A stretch of 26,308 nt of DNA. Origin: Candidatus Egerieicola pullicola (GTDB taxonomy: Bacteria; Bacillota; Clostridia; Oscillospirales; Ruminococcaceae). The stretch spans positions 1 to 26,308 of the forward strand of contig DVGY01000040.1 in NCBI GenBank assembly GCA_018712465.1, in the 5' to 3' direction. Both the position numbers and the translations under genes were made by a program. This document shows, piece by piece, positions 1-8,292 of this stretch. Every line of letters begins with the position of its first letter. Position 1 is the first letter of the stretch. The notes beneath the pieces are model-generated. The model was given only the letters and a program-made list of their open reading frames with translations, had not been told where the DNA came from and made no database searches.

Positions 1-2049
1 ACCCTGAAAACACCCCCTCATTTGGAAGAAGGCCAGCAGATGCCGGTGTCTTCTCCCAAATCGTTGGAGGAAACGCAGCCGGTGGGACTTTCCAAGGAAC
101 GGACGGAGGTTTTGCAGGAAAAACTCAAACAATTCCACACCGGTCAAACCGGGGAGATGAACCGGACTCAGGCGCCCAAGGAAGACACCAAAGAGATCCC
201 CAAAGGAAAACTCGATCCCTTTGCCCAGATGCATTCTAAGGAATCTGTGCGAGAAGAGGAGGAAGAACAATCTCCCCTGCCGGAAAAAGAGGAAACCATC
301 GCCGATGGAGATTACGAATTTGAGGAATTTACCTCTTTAGATCAGGCGGATGAATTTGCCGGAGCCTTTAAAAAAACCTTCCACCGAGGCGTTTGGAAAC
401 TGGTGGGATTGGCAGTGGTATTTCTTATCAGCCTTGGCTTTTCCCTGCTGGGTAATTTGGAAGGTACACCGCTGGAAGAGTTCGGTCCTATGGTGCCCTG
501 CATTGTTCAGTTGGTCTGCGCTGTGCTGGGATTTGGCTTGGCTTTGGATCGGATAAAAAACGGTTTTGTGACCTTGCGGCCCAGCAAAGCCTCCCGGGAC
601 AGTTTGATCAGCCTGGCCATGGTGATGGTCATTGTATTTTCGGTGGTGCTGCTGGTGGTGGATCCTCAGGCACTGCAAGCCAGCGGAGTGTACCTCTATG
701 TACCGGTGGTGCTGTTTGAACTGCTGTTCGGGGCCATTGGCAGATTAATGGAGTATCGGACTATTATCACCAACTTCAAGGTGGTATCCGCCCCGGCTCA
801 GTATGATAAATATTCGGTGACCATTGAAAAGAACCAGTCCTTGGCGGAGGATCTGGTTCGTCCCGGCGGCCTGGAAGAACGGGCCTGGATGGCGGAAAGC
901 CGGAAGGCCGACTTCCTTACCGGTTTTGTGAAGGAATCCTTGGGCAATCAGTTTGGGGATAAAACGGTGAAGGTTACCACCCCCATCTTTTTGATTCTCT
1001 CCCTGCTGGCCGGAGTGCTGTCCTTCTTTTTGGGAGACATTTACACCGCCTTTACCGTCTTTACCGGATCTCTGGCGGTCAGCGCCGGTGCCATCGGTTT
1101 GTTTTTGACGGCTTTCCCCCTGTACACCACAGCCAAAACCCTGTCCCGGATGGGCGGCGCCGTGCTGGGTGGACGGGCTATGGAACAGTTTGAAGGGGTC
1201 AATTCCCTGGTTCTGGATGCGGCCGACCTGTTTTATCCCAAAAACATTACCCTGTACGGCATTAAGACCTTTTCTAATATGCCCATCGACCACGCCATTT
1301 TGGACGCCACCAGCGTTCTTTGCCGAACCAAGAGCGTGCTGGGCTGTGTGTTTTTAAAGATCATCGGCAACCACACCAACTATCTCTCCCCGGTGGACAG
1401 CATTTCCTACGAGGATGGCATGGGGATCTCTGCATGGGTCAATGACCGGCGAATCCTCATCGGATCCCGGGAATTGATGATCCATCACGGTATCGACGTT
1501 CCCAGCAAGGACTACGAGAACCGGTATCTGGAGCAAAATCGGAATCTGGTATATCTCTCTGCCAGCGGGGAACTCAGCGGTGTGTTTGTGCTGGGATTGG
1601 GCTACAGTGAAGATATCCGCAATATGCTCATTGACCTGTACAACAACAATGTGCTGGCGGTGGTCCGCACGGTGGATCCCATTCTCACCCAGCAGCGGCT
1701 GGCCCAAATTTTTGACCTACCTCTGGAAACTTTTGCTGTAGTGCCCAGCCGGCTGTCCAAGGAATTGGATGCTTCCCTGGAGCCTGCGCAAACGGCTCCG
1801 GCCCTGGTTTGCCACAACGGACGGCTGGCCAGCCAGATTTACTCGGTACTCTGCGCCAAGGTACTGGGCCGGCCCATTCATGCCGGACGCTGGTTGTACC
1901 TGATTAGCGCCGGATTGGGAGTTGCCCTTTTTGTGCTGTTTACCCTGCTGGGCGGGGTGGGACAGATCAGCAACCTGTTTTTGTGTATTTATGAGTTAAT
2001 CAGCGCCCTGCTGTGCTTAGGGGTGCAGTACGCCGGAAGGTTGAAATAA
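1..2049 (+). CDS. Degenerate P-type ATPase-like membrane protein (5' partial)
   Basis: The reading frame is open from base 1, so the gene probably begins upstream; a TTG at 22 has no convincing ribosome site. The first ~115 visible residues are charged and acidic, probably cytosolic. About four hydrophobic segments follow (bases ~380-770), a short ~60-residue cytosolic loop, two more segments (~970-1140), a large soluble region and two C-terminal segments. The order matches a heavy-metal-type P-type ATPase: after the membrane pair comes LVLDAADLFYPKN (1210-1245), aligning with the DKTGTLT phosphorylation loop; then a GMGISAW...ILIGS stretch like the nucleotide-binding domain; then RTVDP (1666-1680) in place of TGD, and CHNGR in place of GDGxND. 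The aspartate at 1216-1218 survives but KTGT does not, and no TGE actuator motif is visible in the short loop. I infer a catalytically dead relative, perhaps a sensor or scaffold. The stop is 4 bases before ogt. Confidence 0.72.
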   Translation, partial: TLKTPPHLEEGQQMPVSSPKSLEETQPVGLSKERTEVLQEKLKQFHTGQTGEMNRTQAPKEDTKEIPKGKLDPFAQMHSKESVREEEEEQSPLPEKEETIADGDYEFEEFTSLDQADEFAGAFKKTFHRGVWKLVGLAVVFLISLGFSLLGNLEGTPLEEFGPMVPCIVQLVCAVLGFGLALDRIKNGFVTLRPSKASRDSLISLAMVMVIVFSVVLLVVDPQALQASGVYLYVPVVLFELLFGAIGRLMEYRTIITNFKVVSAPAQYDKYSVTIEKNQSLAEDLVRPGGLEERAWMAESRKADFLTGFVKESLGNQFGDKTVKVTTPIFLILSLLAGVLSFFLGDIYTAFTVFTGSLAVSAGAIGLFLTAFPLYTTAKTLSRMGGAVLGGRAMEQFEGVNSLVLDAADLFYPKNITLYGIKTFSNMPIDHAILDATSVLCRTKSVLGCVFLKIIGNHTNYLSPVDSISYEDGMGISAWVNDRRILIGSRELMIHHGIDVPSKDYENRYLEQNRNLVYLSASGELSGVFVLGLGYSEDIRNMLIDLYNNNVLAVVRTVDPILTQQRLAQIFDLPLETFAVVPSRLSKELDASLEPAQTAPALVCHNGRLASQIYSVLCAKVLGRPIHAGRWLYLISAGLGVALFVLFTLLGGVGQISNLFLCIYELISALLCLGVQYAGRLK

Positions 2050-2053
2050 AGGA

Positions 2054-2521
2054 ATGGTTTATTACATTCTTTGGGACAGCCCTTTGGGTTCCATGTTATT
2101 GGCCCAGCAGGACGAATGCTTGATTTTTGCCCAATTTGATGCTGTTCCCAAATCAGATTGGCAGCGAAAGGAAACGCCGTTGCTTCAGCAAGGACGAGAG
2201 CAGTTGAGAGAGTATTTTGCCGGGACTCGCCGGGAATTTACCCTGCCCTTGGCCTCAAAGGGCACTCCCTTTCAACAGAAGGTGTGGGAAGCGCTGCGGA
2301 CCATTCCCTATGGGCAAACCAAAAGCTATGGGGAAATTGCCCGTCAGATCGGTTCCCCCATGGGAGCCCGAGCAGTGGGAATGGCCAATCACTGCAACCC
2401 CATTGCCATTTTGATTCCCTGCCATCGCGTGGTGGGAAAAAAGGGAGAGCTTACCGGTTATGCTGGAGGTTTGTGGCGAAAACAAGCCCTGTTGAATTTG
2501 GAAGACGGCTGTTTATCATGA
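2054..2521 (+). CDS. ogt: Methylated-DNA--[protein]-cysteine S-methyltransferase
   Basis: A 155-residue suicide DNA-repair protein of the Ogt/MGMT family that moves the alkyl group from O6-alkylguanine (and O4-alkylthymine) to its own cysteine. The sequence shows the family signature IPCHRVV with acceptor Cys123, the helix-turn-helix region around SYGEIARQIGSP (residues ~91-102) and the asparagine hinge in ANHCNP. The N-terminal YYILWDSPLG is the usual Ogt opening, which supports the ATG at 2054. That start is only 4 bases after the upstream stop, and the closest purine tract (AAAGGA, 2048-2053) touches the ATG, so translation is probably coupled to the upstream gene, or uses GGAAGG at 2035-2040. 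Length is typical. It is the last gene before an intrinsic terminator. Confidence 0.95.
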   Translation: MVYYILWDSPLGSMLLAQQDECLIFAQFDAVPKSDWQRKETPLLQQGREQLREYFAGTRREFTLPLASKGTPFQQKVWEALRTIPYGQTKSYGEIARQIGSPMGARAVGMANHCNPIAILIPCHRVVGKKGELTGYAGGLWRKQALLNLEDGCLS

Positions 2522-2525
2522 TTTT

Positions 2526-2568
2526 GAGATCTCGAATTCGGTTTTGCGCCGGGCTCGAGATCTTTTTT
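2526..2568 (+). terminator. Intrinsic terminator after ogt
   Basis: A perfect 9-bp stem, AGATCTCGA (2527-2535) with TCGAGATCT (2555-2563), encloses a 19-base loop and runs into six T residues (2563-2568). It begins 5 bases after the ogt stop codon. Confidence 0.85.
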
Positions 2569-2589
2569 GCCAGGGAAGGAAAAACCGCC

Positions 2590-2618
2590 TTTTCTCGGAA
2601 GGTAAAATATGCTATACT
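2590..2618 (+). promoter_or_regulatory. Extended -10 promoter for the yfhO-like gene
   Basis: TGCTATACT (2610-2618) is an extended -10 element (TGn plus TATACT). The -35 at 17-bp spacing, TTTTCT (2590-2595), is poor, as expected for an extended -10 promoter. The 16 bases 2604-2619 are identical to the proS promoter at 5345-5360. Confidence 0.7.
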
Positions 2619-2666
2619 GACACTATTGTAGCGGGATCCGTCTACCCCGGGGAAGGAGCGGTTTGC

Positions 2667-5330
2667 ATGAAAAAACATTACAGTATCTGGCTGGCGCCTT
2701 TGGCGGTGCTGGGTGTACTGTGCGTCTTATATGTAATCAATGGGCTGTATCCCTTCGGGGGAAACACCATCAGCTGGGGAGATATGAACCAGCAGGTGGT
2801 GCCTTTGTTGTTGGAGCTGCGCAATATCCTGCATGGGGAAGGCAGCTTGTTTTATACCATGCAGACAGCCGGGGGAATGAATTTTTACGGCGTATTTCTT
2901 TTCTTCCTCTCTTCCCCCTTTTCCTTTTTGGTGTACTTTGTCAAAACCGGGGACATGAAGTGGTTCATGAATCTGCTTTTGATTTTAAAGCTCATGACCT
3001 GCGCCGTGACGGCGGCGGTGTTTTTCCGTGCCCGATTTCCCCGGCTGCGGCAACGGTATGGAGCGCTGCTGGCAGTGTGCTATGCCTTTAGCGGATACAC
3101 CTTGCTGTTTTACCAGAACATTGTCTGGCTGGACGTGATGTACCTATTCCCCTTGCTTTTGTTGGGATTGGACTGGACTTTAAACCGGCGCAAGCCTCTG
3201 CTTTACATCTTGAGCCTGTGCGCCATTATGGCCTGCCAGTTTTATCTGGGGTACATGGTGGTGATCTTTCTGCTGCTGGCGGTGGCAGTGTGGGTGTTTT
3301 GGGCGATGCCCAAGGAAAACCGTGGACGGGCCTGTGCCTGCTTTTTGGGCGCCAGCTTGGCGGCGGCGCTGCTCACCGGGGTGATTTGGGCCCCCGCTTT
3401 GCTGCAGTTTATGAAGTCGGCCCGGGGAGAAGGGTTGGTGGAGAGCCTGACCTCCGGAGGGCTGTTTGCCCATCTGGCCACCTCCCTGCCCTTCCTTTGC
3501 TCCAGCGCCCTTTTGGTGGTGTCCCTCTTCTTTTTGCGAAAGGTGTGGCAAAACCGGCGGCTGGCTGCGGTGCTGATTGTTTTTGTTCTCTGTGTTTTGC
3601 CTTTGGTGCTGGAACCGGTGAACAAAATGTGGCACACCGGCAGTTATCAGGCTTTCCCAGTACGGTACGGATTTATCACCCTGTTTTTGGGCTTCTGCCT
3701 TTCCGCTTGGGCGTTGCAGCGGATTTCGCCGGAAAAGTTGCCCAGCCACACCAGTCCAGGAGCTTTGGCAGGGGTATGGGTGGCTTTGGTGGCGGCTGTG
3801 GCAGTGGAAGGCATTCTGCTGCTCTATTTCTCCGGTGTGTTGGACAGCTATTTGTCCTCCCTTTGGGTGGACACCAATTCTATGCTGCTGCAAATGCTGG
3901 TGTTTTTACTGGTGGGGTTCGGCATGTTTTTGCTGTTGTTTACCTACCATTACGGTTATTTCACCCGCCGGGTCTTTTCGGTTTTGCTCTGTCTGCTGGT
4001 AGGAAGCCAAATCTTCTTTTCCTTGCAGGTATACATCGGGGATGCTGCCAATTCAGTGGAAAAATGGCAGCAGTACACCGCCCTGGAGAATGTGCTGCCG
4101 GAGGATGGATTGTACCGGGTGAAAACCGACAACAAATACACCGACGCCAACCTGATGGGAGGCATCGGCTACAACAACCTGGCCCACTACACCTCTTTTA
4201 CCACCGAAGATTACCTCTTTACCGCCAAAAAGCTGGGGTATTCCTCTTACTGGATGGAGGTCAATTCCAACGGCGGTACCCTGCTCACCGATGCTCTGCT
4301 GGGCAATCGGTACACTGTCAGCCAGTTTGATTACCTTAACATTGCCGGGGATCCGGTATACGAAAATGAACTTTACCGCATCTATGAAAATCCTTTAACC
4401 CTGTCTCTGGGCCTGGTGGTGGGGGCGGATCAGGTGCGGGAAGAAATTCCGGATTTGGACCGGATGCAGGTGCAGCAGTACCTGTACGAAACCTTGCTGG
4501 ATTCTTCCGGCAACCAGCTGATTTACCCCTATGCCCCCCAAAAGGTGAACCACATTGACATTACGGAAGAGGCGGGACGGTACTCCTTTACCTGCCGGTC
4601 TCGATACAGCGCTACCATGGAGTATGAAATCCCGGTAACAGGGCGGCAGACGCTGTACTTTGACTGCTTTGATGTCTATTCTAACAGTTTGGTGGAAGCC
4701 ATCAACCAGTCCTTTGACCTGGAAGTCAACGGGAAAACCGTCACCACCAACTATCCAAATCAAAGCGTCAACGGCTTGGTGGAACTGGGCACCTTCCAGG
4801 ACACCACTGTGACCATAGAGATTCAGTTAAACAAGGATTGCAGCTGCAATTCCTTTGGGGTATTCGGATTGGACGTGGATCTGTTGGAGGACACTTTGGC
4901 AGGACTTTCAGAGCAACAGGCCCAGATCACCTATGAGGGCACCACCTTTACCGCCTCGGCTTACAGCGCCGAGCCAAACCAGGTGCTCTACCTTTCCATT
5001 CCCTATGATGAGGGCTTTTCCTGCACCGTCAACGGGCAGCCGGTGGAGGTTCAGCGGGCCAACTCCGCTTTTATGGCTATCCCCTTAGAGCAGGGGGAAA
5101 ACACGGTGGTGCTGACCTATACCCTGCCGGGCTATTGGGCCGGAGTGGTCCTTACTGGGTTGGGAGCGCTGGCTCTGATTGGATTTTTGTGGTATCAAAA
5201 GAAAAACCGTCCGCCTTTGGTGAAGCTCAATCAGGTCTGCGTAGGGGCGGTAGGGGCCTTGGGCGTGCTTTGCTTCTTGGCGATTTACGTCATGCCCTTA
5301 TTGGTTTGGACCGCCGGACAGTTTCTCTGA
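2667..5330 (+). CDS. YfhO family membrane protein (GT-C-like)
   Basis: An 887-residue polytopic membrane protein. I chose ATG 2667 because GGAAGGAG (2651-2658) lies 8 bases upstream and an N-terminal hydrophobic helix follows directly; the open frame extends further upstream through promoter and terminator DNA. The first ~480 residues hold about a dozen hydrophobic segments. The loop after the first helix carries SWGDMNQQ, the acidic first-loop motif typical of YfhO/GT-C proteins. Residues ~490-820 form a largely soluble, extracytoplasmic beta-rich region, followed by two C-terminal helices. Family knowledge: Bacillus subtilis YfhO is implicated in adding sugars to lipoteichoic acid from a lipid-linked donor. 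By analogy this protein may glycosylate a cell-envelope polymer, but no CsbB/GtcA-like partner lies nearby, so the substrate is unknown. It appears monocistronic, with the proS promoter starting right after its stop. Confidence 0.88.
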   Translation: MKKHYSIWLAPLAVLGVLCVLYVINGLYPFGGNTISWGDMNQQVVPLLLELRNILHGEGSLFYTMQTAGGMNFYGVFLFFLSSPFSFLVYFVKTGDMKWFMNLLLILKLMTCAVTAAVFFRARFPRLRQRYGALLAVCYAFSGYTLLFYQNIVWLDVMYLFPLLLLGLDWTLNRRKPLLYILSLCAIMACQFYLGYMVVIFLLLAVAVWVFWAMPKENRGRACACFLGASLAAALLTGVIWAPALLQFMKSARGEGLVESLTSGGLFAHLATSLPFLCSSALLVVSLFFLRKVWQNRRLAAVLIVFVLCVLPLVLEPVNKMWHTGSYQAFPVRYGFITLFLGFCLSAWALQRISPEKLPSHTSPGALAGVWVALVAAVAVEGILLLYFSGVLDSYLSSLWVDTNSMLLQMLVFLLVGFGMFLLLFTYHYGYFTRRVFSVLLCLLVGSQIFFSLQVYIGDAANSVEKWQQYTALENVLPEDGLYRVKTDNKYTDANLMGGIGYNNLAHYTSFTTEDYLFTAKKLGYSSYWMEVNSNGGTLLTDALLGNRYTVSQFDYLNIAGDPVYENELYRIYENPLTLSLGLVVGADQVREEIPDLDRMQVQQYLYETLLDSSGNQLIYPYAPQKVNHIDITEEAGRYSFTCRSRYSATMEYEIPVTGRQTLYFDCFDVYSNSLVEAINQSFDLEVNGKTVTTNYPNQSVNGLVELGTFQDTTVTIEIQLNKDCSCNSFGVFGLDVDLLEDTLAGLSEQQAQITYEGTTFTASAYSAEPNQVLYLSIPYDEGFSCTVNGQPVEVQRANSAFMAIPLEQGENTVVLTYTLPGYWAGVVLTGLGALALIGFLWYQKKNRPPLVKLNQVCVGAVGALGVLCFLAIYVMPLLVWTAGQFL

Positions 5331-5359
5331 TTGAATTTCCGAGGAAAATATGCTATACT
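5331..5359 (+). promoter_or_regulatory. Sigma-A promoter for proS
   Basis: TTGAAT (5331-5336), 17-bp spacing and an extended -10 TGCTATACT (5351-5359). The -35 begins at the base after the yfhO-like stop codon. The resulting leader is only about 50 bases, too short for a T-box; a small CGGAA/TTCCG inverted repeat sits at 5381-5393. Confidence 0.8.
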
Positions 5360-5416
5360 GGGCACATCTTAGAACAATTACGGAAACATTCCGAAAGTAG
5401 AATGGGAGAGAGTACA

Positions 5417-6856
5417 TTGGCCAAACAGCAAAAAATGGTGGAGGACATTACCTCCATGGAAGTGGATTTCGCCAAATGGTACACCGACGTGGTGAAAAAG
5501 GCGGAACTGGTGGATTATTCCAGCGTCAAGGGCTGCATGATTATCCGGCCCTATGGCTATGCCATCTGGGAAAACATCCAGGCAGATTTGGATAAGCGGT
5601 TTAAGGAAACCGGGCATGAAAATGTGTATATGCCCCTGCTGATTCCGGAACACCTGCTTCAGGTGGAAAAGGATCATGTGGAAGGTTTCGCCCCGGAAGT
5701 GGCCTGGGTCACCCAAGGCGGGGAAGAAAACCTCAGCGAGCGGCTCTGCATCCGCCCCACCAGTGAGGTGTTGTTCTGCGAGCACTACAAGAAGATCATC
5801 AATTCTTACCGGGACCTGCCCAAACTGTACAACCAGTGGTGCAACGTTATGCGGTGGGAAAAGACCACCCGTCCCTTCCTGCGTTCCAGCGAATTTTTGT
5901 GGCAGGAAGGCCACACCATGCACGAAACCAAGGAAGAAGCTATGCAGGAAACCATGCAGCAGCTTCGCACCTATGAAGATTTCTATCGGGATACCTTGGC
6001 GATCCCTGCCGTTACCGGCCGGAAAACCGAAAAGGAAAAGTTTGCCGGTGCGTTGGAAACCTACACCATCGAGCCCATGATGCACAATGGCGTGGCCCTC
6101 CAAGGCGGCACCAGCCACTATTTCGGCACCCACTTTGCTGAGTGCTTCGGCATTACCTTCACCGGCCGGGACAACACCCAGCAGGTGCCCCACCAGACCA
6201 GCTGGGGGGTTTCCACCCGGATGATCGGCGCCATTATCATGGTTCACGGGGATGACAACGGCCTGGTGCTGCCCCCGAAAATCGCCCCCATCCAGTTGGT
6301 GATTGTGCCCATCGCCGTTCACAAGCCCGGTGTGCTGGAAAAGGCAAGAGAGCTGCAGGAACAGCTGAAAGGTCAGTTTAGAGTGAAGCTGGATGACAGC
6401 GACAACTCCCCCGGCTGGAAGTTTGCTCAGTACGAGATGAAGGGCGTTCCCCTGCGGCTGGAAATCGGCCCCAAGGACATCGAAAACAATCAGTGCGTAC
6501 TGGTGACCCGGCACAATCGGGAAAAGACCTTTGTTTCCTTGGACGAGCTGCCTAAGATGATTGAGCAGAAGCTCCAGGAGGTCCACGACGGCATCTACCA
6601 GCGGGCGCTGGAAAACCTGAAGGAAAAGACCAGTGTAGCCACCACTTTGGATGAATTCTTGGACATCGCCCAGAATAAGCCTGGCTTTATCAAAGCTATG
6701 TGGTGCGGGGATTCCGCCTGCGAAGATAAGATCAAGGAACTCACCAATGGGGTGAAGAGCCGGTGCATCCCCTTTGAGGAAGAACACCTCTCCGATACCT
6801 GTGTTTGCTGCGGACGGCCTGCCAAACACATGGTATACTGGGGCAAGCAGTACTAA
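5417..6856 (+). CDS. proS: Prolyl-tRNA synthetase (ProS3, archaeal/eukaryotic type)
   Basis: A 479-residue class II aminoacyl-tRNA synthetase that charges tRNA-Pro with proline. Visible are the N-terminal DFAKWYTDVVKKAEL, class II motif 1 around GCMIIRPYGYAIWE, the RPTSE substrate loop, motif 2 in RWEKTTRPFLRSSEF and motif 3 in GVSTRMIGAII. A C-terminal anticodon-binding domain is followed by a cysteine-rich tail (DSAC, SRC, CVCC) ending in tyrosine. That zinc-site tail and the lack of an editing insertion identify the ProS3 type, not the longer bacterial type. Two starts compete: ATG 5402 with a weak ribosome site, or TTG 5417 with GGGAGAG (5404-5410) 6 bases upstream. I prefer the TTG because it gives the usual MAKQQK-like N-terminus and the family length of about 480. 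The long antisense frame opposite is a composition shadow. Confidence 0.95.
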   Translation: MAKQQKMVEDITSMEVDFAKWYTDVVKKAELVDYSSVKGCMIIRPYGYAIWENIQADLDKRFKETGHENVYMPLLIPEHLLQVEKDHVEGFAPEVAWVTQGGEENLSERLCIRPTSEVLFCEHYKKIINSYRDLPKLYNQWCNVMRWEKTTRPFLRSSEFLWQEGHTMHETKEEAMQETMQQLRTYEDFYRDTLAIPAVTGRKTEKEKFAGALETYTIEPMMHNGVALQGGTSHYFGTHFAECFGITFTGRDNTQQVPHQTSWGVSTRMIGAIIMVHGDDNGLVLPPKIAPIQLVIVPIAVHKPGVLEKARELQEQLKGQFRVKLDDSDNSPGWKFAQYEMKGVPLRLEIGPKDIENNQCVLVTRHNREKTFVSLDELPKMIEQKLQEVHDGIYQRALENLKEKTSVATTLDEFLDIAQNKPGFIKAMWCGDSACEDKIKELTNGVKSRCIPFEEEHLSDTCVCCGRPAKHMVYWGKQY

Positions 6857-6879
6857 AAAACAGTAAGACAAAAACAAAG

Positions 6880-6920
6880 AGGACTTCAAGCAGATCCATG
6901 CCTGAAGTCCTTTTTCTTTT
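6880..6920. terminator. Bidirectional terminator between proS and glyA
   Basis: The 9-bp stem AGGACTTCA (6880-6888) / TGAAGTCCT (6903-6911) has a T-rich right flank (6911-6920) and an A-rich left flank (6870-6879). It can therefore terminate both rightward proS and leftward glyA transcripts. The glyA stop is 10 bases beyond it. Confidence 0.85.
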
Positions 6921-6929
6921 CATTTACTC

Positions 6930-8189
6930 TTACTCGTACAGAGGATATTTGCCGCACAGTTCATTGACTTTGGCCCGGATTTCTTCCTGGTGTTCCAGGT
7001 AATCTTCACGGGCAGTGCGGTAGATGCACTCAGCGATGACCTTCATGTCTTCCGGCTGCATACCCCGGCTGGTGACAGCAGGGGTGCCGATGCGGATGCC
7101 GCTGGTGACGAAGGGTTTTTCCGGATCGTTGGGGATGGCATTCTTGTTTACGGTGATATACACCTCATCCAGCCGCCGTTCCAATTCCTTGCCGGTGATG
7201 TGGAAGTTCCGAGTGTCCACCAGCATCAGGTGGTTGTCGGTGCCGCCGCTGACCAGATCAAAGCCGTAGTTCATCAGCTCTTTGGCCAGCATGGCTGCGT
7301 TGTCGATGATCCGCTGGGCGTATTCCTTAAAGGAAGGCTGCAACGCTTCCCCAAAGCAAACGGCTTTTGCAGCGATGACGTGCATCAGCGGGCCGCCCTG
7401 GGTGCCGGGGAACACGGCCTTATTGATCTTCTTGGCGATTTCTTCATAGTTGGTGAGGATCAAGCCGCCCCGGGGACCCCGCAGGGTCTTGTGGGTGGTG
7501 GTGGTGACCACATCGGCGTAGGGCACCGGATTCTGGTGCAGTCCGGCGGCCACCAGTCCGGCGATGTGGGCCATGTCCACCATCAGGTAGGCGCCCACTT
7601 CCTTGGCAATCTGACCAAGACGCTCAAAATCAATGGCCCGGGGATAGGCGGAAGCGCCGGCCACGATCATCTTGGGCTGCACTTCTTTAGCAATGGCTTC
7701 CACGTGGTCGTAGTCGATGGTTTCGGTATCGTCCTCCACCCCGTAGGAATGGAACTCAAAGTATTTACCGGAAAGGTTTACCGGGGAGCCGTGGGTCAAA
7801 TGTCCGCCGTGGGCCAGGCTCATGCCCAGCACTTTGTCCCCAGGCTGAAGCAGGGCGAAGTACACGGCAGTATTGGCTTGTGCGCCGGAGTGGGGCTGAA
7901 CATTGGCGAAGTTGGCGCCAAACAGCTTTTTGGCCCGCTCAATGGCGATGTTTTCCACAATGTCCACATCCTGGCAGCCGCCGTAATAACGCTTACCGGG
8001 ATAGCCTTCGGCATATTTGTTGGTGAGAACGCTGCCCATAGCAGCCATCACTGCCGGGGAGACGATGTTTTCACTGGCAATCAGCTCAATGTTCCGGCGC
8101 TGACGTTTCAGCTCCAGGTTCATGGCGTCCCCCACTTCCGGGTCCGCCTTCATCACATAGCCGATGGTATCTACCAAATCCTGATACAT
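6930..8189 (-). CDS. glyA: Serine hydroxymethyltransferase
   Basis: A 419-residue PLP enzyme that interconverts serine plus tetrahydrofolate with glycine plus 5,10-methylene-tetrahydrofolate, the main entry of one-carbon units. Family signatures are ELIASEN near the N-terminus, KYAEGYPGKRYYGG, the PHSGAQANTAVY cofactor loop, VDMAHIAGL (His208) and TTTTHKTLRGPRGG, where Lys234 is the Schiff-base lysine. Length is normal. I chose the ATG at 8189 because GGAAGGAG lies 8-9 bases upstream and the protein then begins MYQDL; a longer open frame to 8285 would run through the promoter. The gene is monocistronic, with its own sigma-A promoter and a shared terminator, and no riboswitch fits in its short leader. 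Confidence 0.98.
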   Translation of the reverse strand: MYQDLVDTIGYVMKADPEVGDAMNLELKRQRRNIELIASENIVSPAVMAAMGSVLTNKYAEGYPGKRYYGGCQDVDIVENIAIERAKKLFGANFANVQPHSGAQANTAVYFALLQPGDKVLGMSLAHGGHLTHGSPVNLSGKYFEFHSYGVEDDTETIDYDHVEAIAKEVQPKMIVAGASAYPRAIDFERLGQIAKEVGAYLMVDMAHIAGLVAAGLHQNPVPYADVVTTTTHKTLRGPRGGLILTNYEEIAKKINKAVFPGTQGGPLMHVIAAKAVCFGEALQPSFKEYAQRIIDNAAMLAKELMNYGFDLVSGGTDNHLMLVDTRNFHITGKELERRLDEVYITVNKNAIPNDPEKPFVTSGIRIGTPAVTSRGMQPEDMKVIAECIYRTAREDYLEHQEEIRAKVNELCGKYPLYE

Positions 8190-8235
8190 AATTTTGACTC
8201 CTTCCAGATTGGAAAAACGGGTAACGATTACTGTT

Positions 8236-8264
8236 ATTATACACAAAACCGCCGGGGAAGTAAA
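8236..8264 (-). promoter_or_regulatory. Sigma-A promoter for glyA
   Basis: On the minus strand, TTTACT (8264-8259) is followed after 17 bp by a perfect TATAAT (8241-8236). The start codon lies about 47 bases downstream. Confidence 0.85.
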
Positions 8265-8292
8265 GAAAAAACCGGAACAACTCACTTGTTGC
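8262..8292 (-). terminator. Possible weak terminator after rarA
   Basis: Read leftward, the short inverted repeat AACAA/TTGTT (8276-8290 with a 5-base loop) overlaps the rarA stop and is followed by a T-rich tract complementary to 8263-8271. The stem is only 5 AT-rich pairs and overlaps the glyA -35, so termination may be incomplete. Confidence 0.3.

Noticed and set aside
5360..5416. T-box leader before proS
   Set aside because: The leader from the mapped promoter elements is only about 50 bases and lacks specifier or antiterminator structure.
5378..6889. 503-codon open frame antisense to proS
   Set aside because: It mirrors proS exactly, has no ribosome site or recognisable domain, and its His/Gly/Phe-rich composition is typical of an antisense shadow of codon-biased genes.
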